Of a stretch of DNA of 64,000 nucleotides, positions 24,322 to 32,032 are shown one piece after another. The translations under genes and the position numbers were made by a program. Source of the stretch: Nodosilinea sp. PGN35 (lineage in GTDB: Bacteria > Cyanobacteriota > Cyanobacteriia > Phormidesmidales > Phormidesmidaceae); assembly GCF_029109325.1 (NCBI RefSeq), contig NZ_JAQKQJ010000024.1:248001-312000 (forward strand). The letters are read 5' to 3'. Numbering within the stretch: position 1 is the first letter of the stretch; every line of letters begins with the position of its first letter. The notes beneath the pieces were generated by a model that saw nothing but the letters and a program-made list of their open reading frames with translations, did not search any database and was not told where the DNA came from.

Positions 24322-25314
24322 ATGAATGTTCAGCGTTGGATGGCCCGGCGAGAGGCCAGCTGGCGACAGCTCGAAACCCTGCTTACTCAAGCCGAGAAAA
24401 GCGGGCTCAGATCGCTCTCGGTTGGCCAGGTGCGCCAGATGGCCAGCCTCTACCGGTCGGTATCGGCAGACCTGGCGCGGGCCAAAGGCCAGGGCGTAGG
24501 CCAGGCGGTCATCAAAGACCTTCAGCAGCTCACCAGCCGCAGCTATAGCCAAATCTACCAGGGCTCTCGCCGCCAGGAGTGGCAGGCGCTGTGGGATTTC
24601 TGCCGCTACGGCTTTCCGGCGGCGGTGCAGCGGAGCTGGGGCTATATCGCTGTGGCGACGGGGCTGTTTGCGATCGGCGGCCTGGTGGGCTGGTGGTTTG
24701 CCTGGCAAGACCCTGCCTTTCTCACGCTGGTGCTGGGCCAGGAGTTTGTCGAAGAGGTGAAAACCAGCCAGGAACTCTGGACGGTGTCGATTATGGGCAT
24801 TGAGCCCGTGGCCTCCAGCGGCATCATGATCAACAACATTGGAGTTTCCCTGCGGGCGCTGGTGGGGGGGGTAACAATGTTTGTGCCCCAGGTGCCGCTG
24901 ATCACACCACCGGGAGCATTTACGGTGTTTTTGCTGGTCGTTAACGGGCTAATGATCGGCTGTGTTGGCGTGCTGGTGGCCCAGGCCAACCTGGCCTACG
25001 ACCTGTGGGCCTTTGTGTTTCCCCACGGGGCGCTAGAGCTACCGGCGATTTTTATGGCCGGGGGGGCTGGGTTGCTGCTGGCTCGCGGCATTTTGCTGCC
25101 CGGCCCCTACCGCCGCATCGACGCGCTGAAACTGTATGGTCTCCAGGCCGCTCAGCTGCTCTACGGCATCATCCCCATGCTGGTGATTGCGGGGCTGATT
25201 GAGGGGTTTTTCTCGCCCCAAACCTGGATCCCCAACGGCTTTAAGTACTTTGCAGGAACAGTCATATTCATTGCCCTGGTGCAGTACTGCCGCACCCAGC
25301 GACCTGAATTTTGA
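24322..25314 (+). CDS. Stage II sporulation protein M (SpoIIM) family membrane protein
   Basis: The 330-residue protein starts MNVQRWMARREASWRQLETLL and has a soluble helical N-terminal third (QMASLYRSVSADLARAK). About five membrane helices follow, with MINNIGVSLRALVGGVT and HGALELPAIFMAGGAGLLLARGIL, typical of SpoIIM-like proteins outside sporulators. ATG at 24322 is chosen over upstream in-frame starts that lie in the divergent gene. It is one of three adjacent membrane genes, together with the RDD protein. Its role in cyanobacteria is not established. Confidence 0.86.
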   Translation: MNVQRWMARREASWRQLETLLTQAEKSGLRSLSVGQVRQMASLYRSVSADLARAKGQGVGQAVIKDLQQLTSRSYSQIYQGSRRQEWQALWDFCRYGFPAAVQRSWGYIAVATGLFAIGGLVGWWFAWQDPAFLTLVLGQEFVEEVKTSQELWTVSIMGIEPVASSGIMINNIGVSLRALVGGVTMFVPQVPLITPPGAFTVFLLVVNGLMIGCVGVLVAQANLAYDLWAFVFPHGALELPAIFMAGGAGLLLARGILLPGPYRRIDALKLYGLQAAQLLYGIIPMLVIAGLIEGFFSPQTWIPNGFKYFAGTVIFIALVQYCRTQRPEF

Positions 25315-25477
25315 AAGCCTGCTAGACCGCCAGCTCAGGATTCGCTACCCTCTCTATGCTCTGTATGGCAGGGTTCAAAGGCGGCTCGGCCTCCTACCTC
25401 CCAAGAGTCGCTGACGCGATCGCGGAGCTTATGACTACAATAGGGCAGTATTTAGGTTGGGCTTTCTGCCACTCGCC

Positions 25478-27736
25478 ATGTCGCCCCCATCCCCTCCCCA
25501 GCCCCGTACCCTGCTCAAAACCGTTACCCAGGCCTTTCAGGCCGTGCAGGCCAAGGTTGACTTTGGCAAGCTGGCGGTCAAGCCTGGGGCTCGCGCCGCC
25601 GAGCTAGAGGTTCTGGTCAACGGCAAACCCACCACCTATCCGCTGCTGGGGGAGCACTACATCATGGGGCGCAGCAGTTCCCAGTGCGATATTGTGGCCC
25701 CCAGCCCCATCGTCAGCCAGGTGCACGCCACCCTCACCCGCGACACCAACCGCCCCAGCCAGCCCTTCGTAATGAAGGATCGCAACTCCACCAACGGCAT
25801 CTATCGGGGCAAAAAGCGGCTCACCCAAGCGGTGATGAACCACGGCGATGTCTACACCCTCGGCCCGCCGGAGCTGGAAGATGCCGTCACCCTGCGGTTT
25901 AGCGAGCCGCCCCCCTGGTACGTCAAAACCGCCCGCTACACCCTCTACAGCTTCACCGGCCTTTCGCTGGCCGTCGGCGCGTGGATTGTCGGGGTAGAGT
26001 GGCCTAAAATTCCCATGCGGCCTCTGCCCGACTCAGTGCAGGGGCCGGTGGTTGTGTTTGGTGAAGAAAATGGTGCTGTGGTGCCCCTGCGGGAACAGCG
26101 CAGCCAATCTCACCAGGAGCTGCGCCGTATGGGCGACTTTTCGCCCTACCTGCCCCAGGCGCTGATCGCCTCTGAAGATACGCGCTACTACTGGCACCTG
26201 GGGGTAGACCCCCTCGGTATTGCGCGGGCCGTGCTGATCAATGTGCAGGATGGGGCCATTCGCCAGGGGGGTAGCACGATTAGCCAGCAGCTGGCTCGCA
26301 GCGTCTACCGCGAATACGTGGGCACCGACGACTCGGCGGGGCGCAAGATTCGCGAGGCGATTACGGCCCTCAAGCTGGAGACGTTTTACAGCAAAAACTA
26401 TCTGCTGCTCACCTACCTCAACCGGGTTTATCTGGGCGAAAATCTCTACGGCTTTGAGGATGCGGCTCAGTTTTACTTCAGCAAGCCCGCCCGCGACCTG
26501 ACACTCTCGGAGGCGGCAACGCTGGTGGGTATTTTGCCGGGGCCCAACGCCTTTAACCCGGTGCAAAACTACGATGCGGCAGTGTTCTACCGCGATCGCG
26601 TCCTCGATCGCATGGTGTCGCTGGGCATGGTCAGCCAGGAGGAGGCGCGGCGGGCGCGGCGATCGCGCATTGAGATCAGCCCCGATGCCACCCGTCAGCT
26701 GCAAAGCACCCGCGCCCCCTACTTCTACAGCTACGTCTTTGAAGAGCTCGACAATGTGCTCGGCACTTCCCTGGCGCGGGAGGGCAACTTCTATGTCGAG
26801 ACCAGCGTTGACCTCAACCTTCAGACGGCGGCAGAGGATGCCCTGCGCCAGGATATTGCCACCCAGGGAGCCGCCCTGGCCTACTCCCAGGGAGCCGTGG
26901 TCACCCTCGAAACCAGCACCGGAGCTATCCGCGCCCTGGTGGGGGGCGTAGACTTTGCCCAGAGCCAGTTTAACCGGGCTTCCCAGGCGCTGCGCCAGCC
27001 GGGTTCGACCTTCAAGCTGTTTGCCTACGGAGCCGCCCTGGAGCGGGGCATTCCACCAGGGCGATCGTTCTCCTGCGCGCCGATGAACTGGAACGGCCAG
27101 CGGTTTGCGGGCTGTCGCTCGGGCTCAGGGGCGCTCGACATGTACGCCGGTATGGCCCGCTCTGAGAATGTCGTAGCCCTGCGCATTGCCCAGGAGGCGG
27201 GCCTGCGCAACGTCATCAATGTGGCCGAGCGCCTGGGCATTGAGTCTAACCTGGTGGCTTCGCCGGGCCTCACCCTGGGCGAAAGCGAAGTCACCCCTCT
27301 AGAAATCACCGGCTCCTTTGCCGCCGTGGGCAACAACGGCGTGTGGAACCGACCCCACGGCATTTTGCGGGTGCTCGACAGCAGCGACTGCGCCGACCCC
27401 AGCGACATCAACACCTGCCGCGTGATCTACGAGTTTGGCCAGGCGGGCGACGCCAACCGCCAGGCCATTGACCCTGGCATATCCAGCACCCTGACGGGAC
27501 TGCTCCAGGGCGTAGTGCAGGGGGGCACCGGTCGCAGTGCCTTTTTAGGCCGAGGGGAAGCGGGTAAAACCGGCACCACCGACAACAACCGCGACCTCTG
27601 GTTTATCGGCTTTGTGCCGGGGCGCGACCTGACTACGGGCGTCTGGCTGGGCAATGACGACAATACTGCCACCCGAGGCAGCAGCGGCCAGGCGGCGGCG
27701 GTATGGGGCAACTACATGCGCCAGGTGGTGCAGTAG
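25478..27736 (+). CDS. FHA-domain class A penicillin-binding protein (transglycosylase/transpeptidase)
   Basis: The 752-residue bifunctional peptidoglycan synthase has an extra N-terminal FHA domain at about 55-140 (MGRSSSQCDI, DRNSTNGIY), a membrane helix at about 160-185, a GT51 domain (ASEDTRYYWHLGVDPLGIARA, GGSTISQQLAR) and a transpeptidase domain with catalytic Ser-x-x-Lys in QPGSTFK, SEN, and KTGTT. FHA domains bind phosphothreonine, so wall synthesis may respond to a Ser/Thr kinase such as the one at 0.3-2.4 kb (inference). Start ATG 25478 is preferred to an upstream TTG at 25457. Confidence 0.92.
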   Translation: MSPPSPPQPRTLLKTVTQAFQAVQAKVDFGKLAVKPGARAAELEVLVNGKPTTYPLLGEHYIMGRSSSQCDIVAPSPIVSQVHATLTRDTNRPSQPFVMKDRNSTNGIYRGKKRLTQAVMNHGDVYTLGPPELEDAVTLRFSEPPPWYVKTARYTLYSFTGLSLAVGAWIVGVEWPKIPMRPLPDSVQGPVVVFGEENGAVVPLREQRSQSHQELRRMGDFSPYLPQALIASEDTRYYWHLGVDPLGIARAVLINVQDGAIRQGGSTISQQLARSVYREYVGTDDSAGRKIREAITALKLETFYSKNYLLLTYLNRVYLGENLYGFEDAAQFYFSKPARDLTLSEAATLVGILPGPNAFNPVQNYDAAVFYRDRVLDRMVSLGMVSQEEARRARRSRIEISPDATRQLQSTRAPYFYSYVFEELDNVLGTSLAREGNFYVETSVDLNLQTAAEDALRQDIATQGAALAYSQGAVVTLETSTGAIRALVGGVDFAQSQFNRASQALRQPGSTFKLFAYGAALERGIPPGRSFSCAPMNWNGQRFAGCRSGSGALDMYAGMARSENVVALRIAQEAGLRNVINVAERLGIESNLVASPGLTLGESEVTPLEITGSFAAVGNNGVWNRPHGILRVLDSSDCADPSDINTCRVIYEFGQAGDANRQAIDPGISSTLTGLLQGVVQGGTGRSAFLGRGEAGKTGTTDNNRDLWFIGFVPGRDLTTGVWLGNDDNTATRGSSGQAAAVWGNYMRQVVQ

Positions 27737-27755
27737 TCGGTGAGGCCCAGAGAGG

Positions 27756-28175
27756 ACTTGACTAGGCTCAGGGTCTACTCGGCTAGGCTCAGAGATTGCC
27801 TGGGCTAGGCTCAAACCTATAGCCATGGTCAATTGAGTTAGGACATTCAGCAATCCCAGGAACGTTCAAACGTTTGAACGTTCCTAGAGAAATTGTTCTA
27901 ACCAGACTGGCTAAAGCTATAACTTGACTAGGCTTAGGGATTACTCAGCTAAGTTCACAGACAACTGGACTAGGCTCGGAGACTACTCAGCTGGGTTGAG
28001 AGACTGCTCGACTAAGCTCAGAGAGTGCTTGCACCAAGCTCACAGATAACTCGACTAAGCTCGAAGACTACTCAGCTTGGTTTAGAATCTACTCGACTAG
28101 GCTCGGAGAGAGCCAGTACTCGGTTCAGAGACTACTCACTTAGATTTAAAGACTACTCAGCTAGGTAAGGGAATT
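27756..28175. repeat. Degenerate 21-bp tandem array, 15 units, split by a family B element
   Basis: Fifteen units close to ACTCGACTAGGCTCAGAGACT follow each other, nearly all 21 bp long and two of 22 bp. Units 1-3 lie at 27756-27818 and units 4-15 at 27922-28175; the 100-bp palindrome between them interrupts the register. The array begins 20 bp after the penicillin-binding protein stop. It is not plausibly coding. The 21-bp spacing equals two turns of DNA. Confidence 0.85.
27820..27919. repeat. Palindromic element family B copy 2, inserted in the tandem array
   Basis: A 100-bp element flanked by TA on both sides (27818-27819 and 27920-27921). Ends are TAGCCATGG and CTGGCTAAAGCTA, imperfect inverted repeats. 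The centre is a perfect 28-bp palindrome (27858-27885, half AGGAACGTTCAAAC). Removing it with one TA restores the 21-22 bp register of the array, so it is an insertion. It carries no gene and looks like a small non-autonomous element of IS630/Tc1 habit (TA target). Confidence 0.8.
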
Positions 28176-28193
28176 CTCGGTTGCTTGGTGATC

Positions 28194-28306
28194 TTAACCA
28201 AGCTGAAAAGCCTGAGCCATTCTGGCATTCAACTCTTGTATGTGTTGCGCACCTAATTCACCTAGCTCGCAAAGTTAACTAAAACAACGCTACCTTTTAT
28301 GACCAC
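28194..28306 (-). pseudogene. Decayed MazF/PemK-family toxin
   Basis: Reading on the minus strand from a GTG at 28306, which overlaps the antitoxin end, gives VIKGSVVLVNFAS and then a stop (28262-28264). The VVLVNF strand is the classic start of PemK/MazF toxins. About 12 bp further another frame gives AQHIQELNARMAQAFQLG and a stop (28194-28196), like the C-terminal helix of such toxins. The central part, some 70 residues, is missing. It is a deletion relic of the toxin partner of the upstream antitoxin-like gene. Confidence 0.6.
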
Positions 28307-28533
28307 GTGACAGGTTCCCCATCGTTTAGGGTGTAAATCTCTGGCTCGTCTTGCCAGAAATCAAAGCTACCGCCCTTGTCGGCTAAGTGAATTAGCTCCG
28401 TTGTGGAAGGGTAGGGAACTTCGCCCAGCAGCCTGTCGAGTAATAGTGCTTGCTCGTTGCTGGAAAGCGCCAGAATAACCTGGATCAGCGAATCGACGAG
28501 TTGGGTGTTGGGGGTCAATGCAGTCGATTCCAT
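28297..28533 (-). CDS. Orphan antitoxin-like small protein
   Basis: The 78-residue acidic protein (MESTALTPNTQLVDSLIQVI, YPSTTELIHLADKGGSFDFW, ending YTLNDGEPVTWS) resembles cyanobacterial antitoxins found directly upstream of PemK/MazF toxins; this is recalled similarity, not a database match. Its stop codon overlaps the start of a ruined toxin reading frame on the same strand. Translation still looks intact, so it may persist as a solitary antitoxin or may be decaying too. Confidence 0.65.
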   Translation of the reverse strand: MESTALTPNTQLVDSLIQVILALSSNEQALLLDRLLGEVPYPSTTELIHLADKGGSFDFWQDEPEIYTLNDGEPVTWS

Positions 28534-28873
28534 GGGCGAACTCCTGTGCGGCTATCAATAGGGTACTGTTTGCTGACGCTCCTGCGTCCTCTGGAGATAA
28601 GCACAAGCTGTAACAAATTTAACTTGTCTGTGCGGTGCGAATAGGGTACTCTACTGGGCTAAGGCTGTGTGCGTGCAGCTTGTCTTCCCAAAAATTTGGT
28701 CAAGCGCCGCTGGAAGGTGTTGGCGCACCAACCAGCAGCTAACCCCGTTGACAGGAGTCGCTGTCTCGGAGGCTAAGGTGATTATTACCCAAGGCCGTCC
28801 CGAACTGCACAACGTCTGGGGCGGCCAAATTTTTGGGGCTTTCCTACCCATCCGTTTCTCTGGAGGAAACCCC
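28534..28873. other. Intergenic region with no recognised gene
   Basis: These 340 bp hold the divergent promoters of the antitoxin-like gene and the small protein at 28874. Short open frames on both strands look like chance. There is no match to the repeats described in this window. Confidence 0.4.
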
Positions 28874-29128
28874 ATGTTGTGTTTTACCCGTCAAGATCCC
28901 CTACGCCTGGCTACTCCTAGCCCACAGCCAGGGCGCGAGCGATTGCGTCATTTGGTGATTGGCTCACCGCAAGGGGTGCAGGGGGCGATCAATCACCTGC
29001 ACCTGCTGCAATACGCCGAGCGGCTAGAGTGGAGCCGCCAGTTTGCAATACCGGAGTCGGGGATATTGATTACGCCGGAGCAGGGGGAGGTGTTTAGCTA
29101 CCTACTGCGCTATCGACAGTTGGGTTAG
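28874..29128 (+). CDS. Small conserved cyanobacterial protein
   Basis: The 84-residue protein has the conserved stretch LRHLVIGSPQGVQGAINHLHLLQYAERLEWSR split over its middle, and an end ITPEQGEVFSYLLRY. I have seen this pattern (HLVIGSP..V..TI..LH..GYAE...WS) in many small cyanobacterial proteins of unknown role. ATG at 28874 is set by a strong ribosome site, TGGAGGAAACCCC, immediately upstream; a longer in-frame version from 28667 has no such site. Confidence 0.72.
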   Translation: MLCFTRQDPLRLATPSPQPGRERLRHLVIGSPQGVQGAINHLHLLQYAERLEWSRQFAIPESGILITPEQGEVFSYLLRYRQLG

Positions 29129-29148
29129 AAGCCTAACCCCTGGGAATA

Positions 29149-29474
29149 ACCCACCCCTGCCCCTCCCAGGAGGGGATTTGGCCACTGTCCCCTCCTGGGA
29201 GGGGTGCCCGCAGGGCGGGGTGGGTCAATCTCGACCATGAGAAAATTCCCCGCATCGAGAATTGCTTGCAGACCCACCCCTGCCCCTCCCAGGAGGGGAT
29301 TTGGCCACCGTCCCCTCCTGAGAGGGGTGCCCGCAGGGCGGGGTGGGTCAATCTCGACCATGAGAAAATTCCCCGCGTACAGAATCGCTTGCAGACCCAC
29401 CCCTGCCCCTCCCAGGAGGGGATTTGCGCTACTGTCCCCTCCTGGGAGGGGTGCCCGCAGGGCGGGGTGGGTCA
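29149..29474. repeat. GC-rich hairpin repeats, family D copies 1-3
   Basis: Three nearly identical 79-bp units lie at 29149-29227, 29272-29350 and 29395-29473, a period of exactly 123 bp. Each unit has outer arms ACCCACCCC / GGGGTGGGT and an inner perfect 17-bp pair CCCCTCCCAGGAGGGGA / TCCCCTCCTGGGAGGGG. The 44-bp spacers are also conserved (CCATGAGAAAATTCCCCGC). Reading frames through them (LLGGAGVG, PRPAGTP on the minus strand) come from the repeat. Two more copies follow the DUF559 gene. Confidence 0.92.
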
Positions 29475-29477
29475 ATC

Positions 29478-29855
29478 TCAGCAATCAGGAGGATTTGTTA
29501 TCCATGCTGCGATCGCCTGAAGCACAGCTTCGGTCTGATATCGCACCTCGTCGTCGCGGAATCGTAAAAATTTTATGCCGTAGGCTTCTAACCTTGTCTG
29601 TCGATACTGGTCTTGCACCTGGGCTTCTTCGCTGTCGTGGGAGGCACCATCGATCTCGATGGCCAGCCGTAGCTTCTTGCAGTAGAAGTCAACGATGTAC
29701 TCATCAATGGGCTTCTGGCGATCGAAGTCAAAGCCATGCATTTGTTTGCCTTTCAAGTGCTGCCACAAAATCACTTCCGAGCGGGTCATGTTTTGCCGCA
29801 GGTGTCGGGCAATTTGCTTTAGTCGTGGGTTGTAGGGCAAAAAGTCTGGGGGCAT
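29478..29855 (-). CDS. DUF559-domain protein, very-short-patch-repair-like endonuclease
   Basis: The 125-residue protein is a complete DUF559 member: ARHLRQNMTRSEVILWQHLKG at the start, then FDRQKPIDEYIVDFYCKKLRLAIEIDG, where Asp and Glu (VDFYC, IEIDG) match the Vsr/PD-(D/E)XK nuclease centre, followed by HDSEEAQVQDQYRQTRLEAYGIKFLRF. Such proteins are predicted DNA nucleases with no settled role. The gene sits exactly where a spacer should be between family D copies 3 and 4, four bases after copy 3. No partner methylase is adjacent. The upstream ribosome site is weak. Confidence 0.88.
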   Translation of the reverse strand: MPPDFLPYNPRLKQIARHLRQNMTRSEVILWQHLKGKQMHGFDFDRQKPIDEYIVDFYCKKLRLAIEIDGASHDSEEAQVQDQYRQTRLEAYGIKFLRFRDDEVRYQTEAVLQAIAAWITNPPDC

Positions 29856-29895
29856 GATGCAAGTGAGCTGTTCTGCACTGAAAATGCCCTAAAAG

Positions 29896-30097
29896 ACCCA
29901 CCCCTGCCCCTCCCAGGAGGGGATTTGGCCACCATCCCCTCCTGGGAGGGGTGCCCGCAGGGCGGGGTGGGTCAATCTCAGCCATGAGAAAATTCCCCGC
30001 ATCGAGAATTGCTTGCAGACCCACCCCTGCCCCTCCCAGGAGGGGATTTGGCCACCGTCCCCTCCTGGGAGGGGTGCCCGCAGGGCGGGGTGGGTCA
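29896..30097. repeat. GC-rich hairpin repeats, family D copies 4-5
   Basis: Copies at 29896-29974 and 30019-30097 have the same orientation, internal arms and 123-bp period as copies 1-3, and the spacer between them (GCCATGAGAAAATTCCCC, ATCGAGAATTGCTTGCAG) matches those upstream. The run ends just before the hsdR remnant. Confidence 0.92.
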
Positions 30098-30199
30098 ATA
30101 ATCCGGTGTGGTCGTGTTGCCCGTGAATTAAGAATGTAGGGCACATTAGGTAGAGGCTTTTAGCCTTTTGGAGCGACCCGCACTCGGTAACGTCACACC

Positions 30200-30568
30200 A
30201 TGGGCTTTAACGAAGCCGACACGCGAGCAAAACTCATCAACCTGGCGCTATACCGACGCGGCTGGAGTGAAGACAACATCAGGCGAGAAGAGACACCTGG
30301 TGGAATCGATGTCGTCAACCAAAAAGCGCGACGCCGCAGCAAGGGGCGAATGGATTATGTGCTGCGGCTCATCGTCCGTAGCGACACCCAACCCGTTGCC
30401 GTGGCTCTTATCGAGGCGAAGCAGGAAGACGCCCTGCCCACGGAAGGGCTACAGCAGGGCATCGACTATGCCGCCTGTATGCTCCACAACATCCCCTTCG
30501 TGTACTCGACGAACGGACACCTCTTCGTTGAATACGACGGCTCTACGGGTATCACCAGCGCCCCGTAG
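30200..30568 (+). pseudogene. Type I restriction enzyme HsdR, N-terminal fragment ending at an in-frame TAG
   Basis: The 122 residues are an HSDR_N nuclease domain: ADTRAKLINLALYRRGWSE, GGIDVV, RMDYVLRL and VALIEAKQ, giving the D...ExK centre, then LQQGIDYAACMLHNIPFVYSTNG. Normal HsdR continues through this point for about 900 more residues. Here a TAG (30566-30568) stops the frame, and the same frame reopens one codon later with more HsdR sequence. It is an interrupted gene rather than a natural short protein. Confidence 0.82.
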
Positions 30569-30571
30569 CCG

Positions 30572-31264
30572 ATGTCAGCCTTCCCGACGCCCAATGAGCT
30601 ACGGCAGCGCTACGAAACGATGATGGGCTTCAGCCTCGACGACGAAGCCGCCAAACCCTTGCTGACGAAGTACTCCACGGGAGAAGACACCCGACGGTAC
30701 TACCAGGACGCCGCGATCCGAGCCGCCCTGGAGAAGATAGCCCGATGCGAACGGCAGAACGAACCGGCTCGCGTGCTGTTGTCGCTGGCAACGGGGGCCG
30801 GTAAGACGTTTATTGCCGTGAACCTGTTGAAGCGCATTTTAGTTGGTGCCGTAGTACTAGTGCGACAAACCAGGCCCAGGCTGATGTTAAGCGACAAGAC
30901 CTTACGACTAGTTACCAAACAAGATTGTGTCGTTAAGGAATACCTTGAAGTTGCTTTGCGACAACAAAAAGCACGGGATTTTATTGAAGGCAATGCGACT
31001 GGTACAAGCCCATCAATGAAAAACATCTCGCAGAAGACAATTGAGAAAATACCCGTTCTTTTGCCTCCAGTTTTAATACAGGAAAAGATTGCTTTCGCCT
31101 TAAAACAAAGGCAGCCATCAATTGACAATTTGCGAAAGACAGTTCTAGGACAAATCGGCACCATCAATGCTTTACCGGCGTCTCTGCTCCGTCAAGCCTT
31201 CAACGGTGAGTATGACCGGCATGCCACCAGGAAAGCCATGATAGCTGGCTACGCAAACAACTAA
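30572..31264 (+). pseudogene. Chimeric remnant: HsdR helicase start joined in frame to HsdS C-terminus
   Basis: Residues 1-89 continue HsdR (PTPNELRQRYETMMGFSL, RYYQDAAIRAALEKI, Walker A LATGAGKT). From residue 90 the sequence changes to a type I specificity subunit: VRQTRPRLMLSDKTLRLV, ATGTSPSMKNISQKTIEKIPV, LPASLLRQAFNGE. The junction is near base 30838 and keeps the frame. A deletion has therefore removed most of hsdR and the start of hsdS. Neither activity can survive: no helicase motifs beyond motif I remain, and only about half of HsdS. Confidence 0.8.
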
Positions 31265-31328
31265 CTGGGTTCTTATCCCCCACTCTCCCTACAATTAAAC
31301 TAAGCCCATCCCACCTCAGACACCCCCA

Positions 31329-31973
31329 ATGACCATCCTCAACCTGGTCAAACTCCCCATCACCACCATTGATCTGTCACCAGGTAGCCACCTGCTGATC
31401 AACGATGTCACCTGGGAGCAATACGAAACCCTGCTCACCGACCTGGGCGCAGACCGGCGCGTTCCCCGCATCAACTATGTCAATGGCATCCTCGAAATTA
31501 TGTCCCCTTTGCCAGCCCACGAGCGCCCCCACCGCATCATTGCCTACATTGTGACCGCCATTCTGGATGCTCAAGATCGCCCCTGGGAAGACTTCGGTTC
31601 CACCACCTTCAAAAAGCCCAAACGAGCCGGACTAGAACCCGACACCTGTTTCTACATCCAGAATGCCGAACGGGTACGCAACCTCATGCGCATCAATATG
31701 GACACCGACCCTCCCCCTGACCTGGCCATTGAAGCCGATGTCACCTCTAAGACCACCCTGGATGCTTACGCCACTCTGCAAGTTCCCGAAGTCTGGATTT
31801 ACGACAGTGGCCGCCTGACCATTTATCTCCTGCAGGGCGACGACTATAACCCCGTTACCACCAGCCAGGTTTTTCCAGATTTACCCATTACCACCTGGGT
31901 TCCTGAGCTGGTGAAAATGGCATTCGACACGGGTACTAGCACCATGCTTCGCACCCTTCGCCGTCAACTCTAA
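31329..31973 (+). CDS. Uma2-family (DUF820) putative endonuclease
   Basis: The 214-residue protein is a full-length Uma2 member: LINDVTWEQYETLLTDLG, YVNGILEIMSP, HERPHRIIAYIVTAILD, EPDTCFYIQN (catalytic-type Asp), DLAIEADVTSKTT (Glu and Lys) and QVPEVWIYDSGRLTIYLLQ. The family has a PD-(D/E)XK-like fold and is very abundant in cyanobacteria; no cellular role is established. It lies between the two halves of the ruined restriction locus and is intact, unlike its neighbours. Confidence 0.88.
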   Translation: MTILNLVKLPITTIDLSPGSHLLINDVTWEQYETLLTDLGADRRVPRINYVNGILEIMSPLPAHERPHRIIAYIVTAILDAQDRPWEDFGSTTFKKPKRAGLEPDTCFYIQNAERVRNLMRINMDTDPPPDLAIEADVTSKTTLDAYATLQVPEVWIYDSGRLTIYLLQGDDYNPVTTSQVFPDLPITTWVPELVKMAFDTGTSTMLRTLRRQL

Positions 31974-32032
31974 ACGGGCCTAGTGAGCGAGACTAAGTTT
32001 TGGCTAGAGACCAACATCGTCTAGGGCTACCC

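Noticed and set aside
27756..28175. CRISPR array reading of the 21-bp repeats
   Set aside because: Units abut with no spacers and are degenerate; no cas gene is present.
27756..28175. Plasmid-type iteron origin
   Set aside because: The unit length would fit, but no rep or partition gene, DnaA box cluster or AT-rich opening region was found nearby.
28667..28873. N-terminal extension of the small protein at 28874
   Set aside because: The in-frame extension has no ribosome site and an atypical composition, whereas TGGAGG stands right before the internal ATG.
29125..29484. Minus-strand open frames through the hairpin repeats (LLGGAGVG, PRPAGTP peptides)
   Set aside because: They are read entirely from the GC-rich repeats, recur in several frames and have no ribosome site; they are products of the repeat, not genes.
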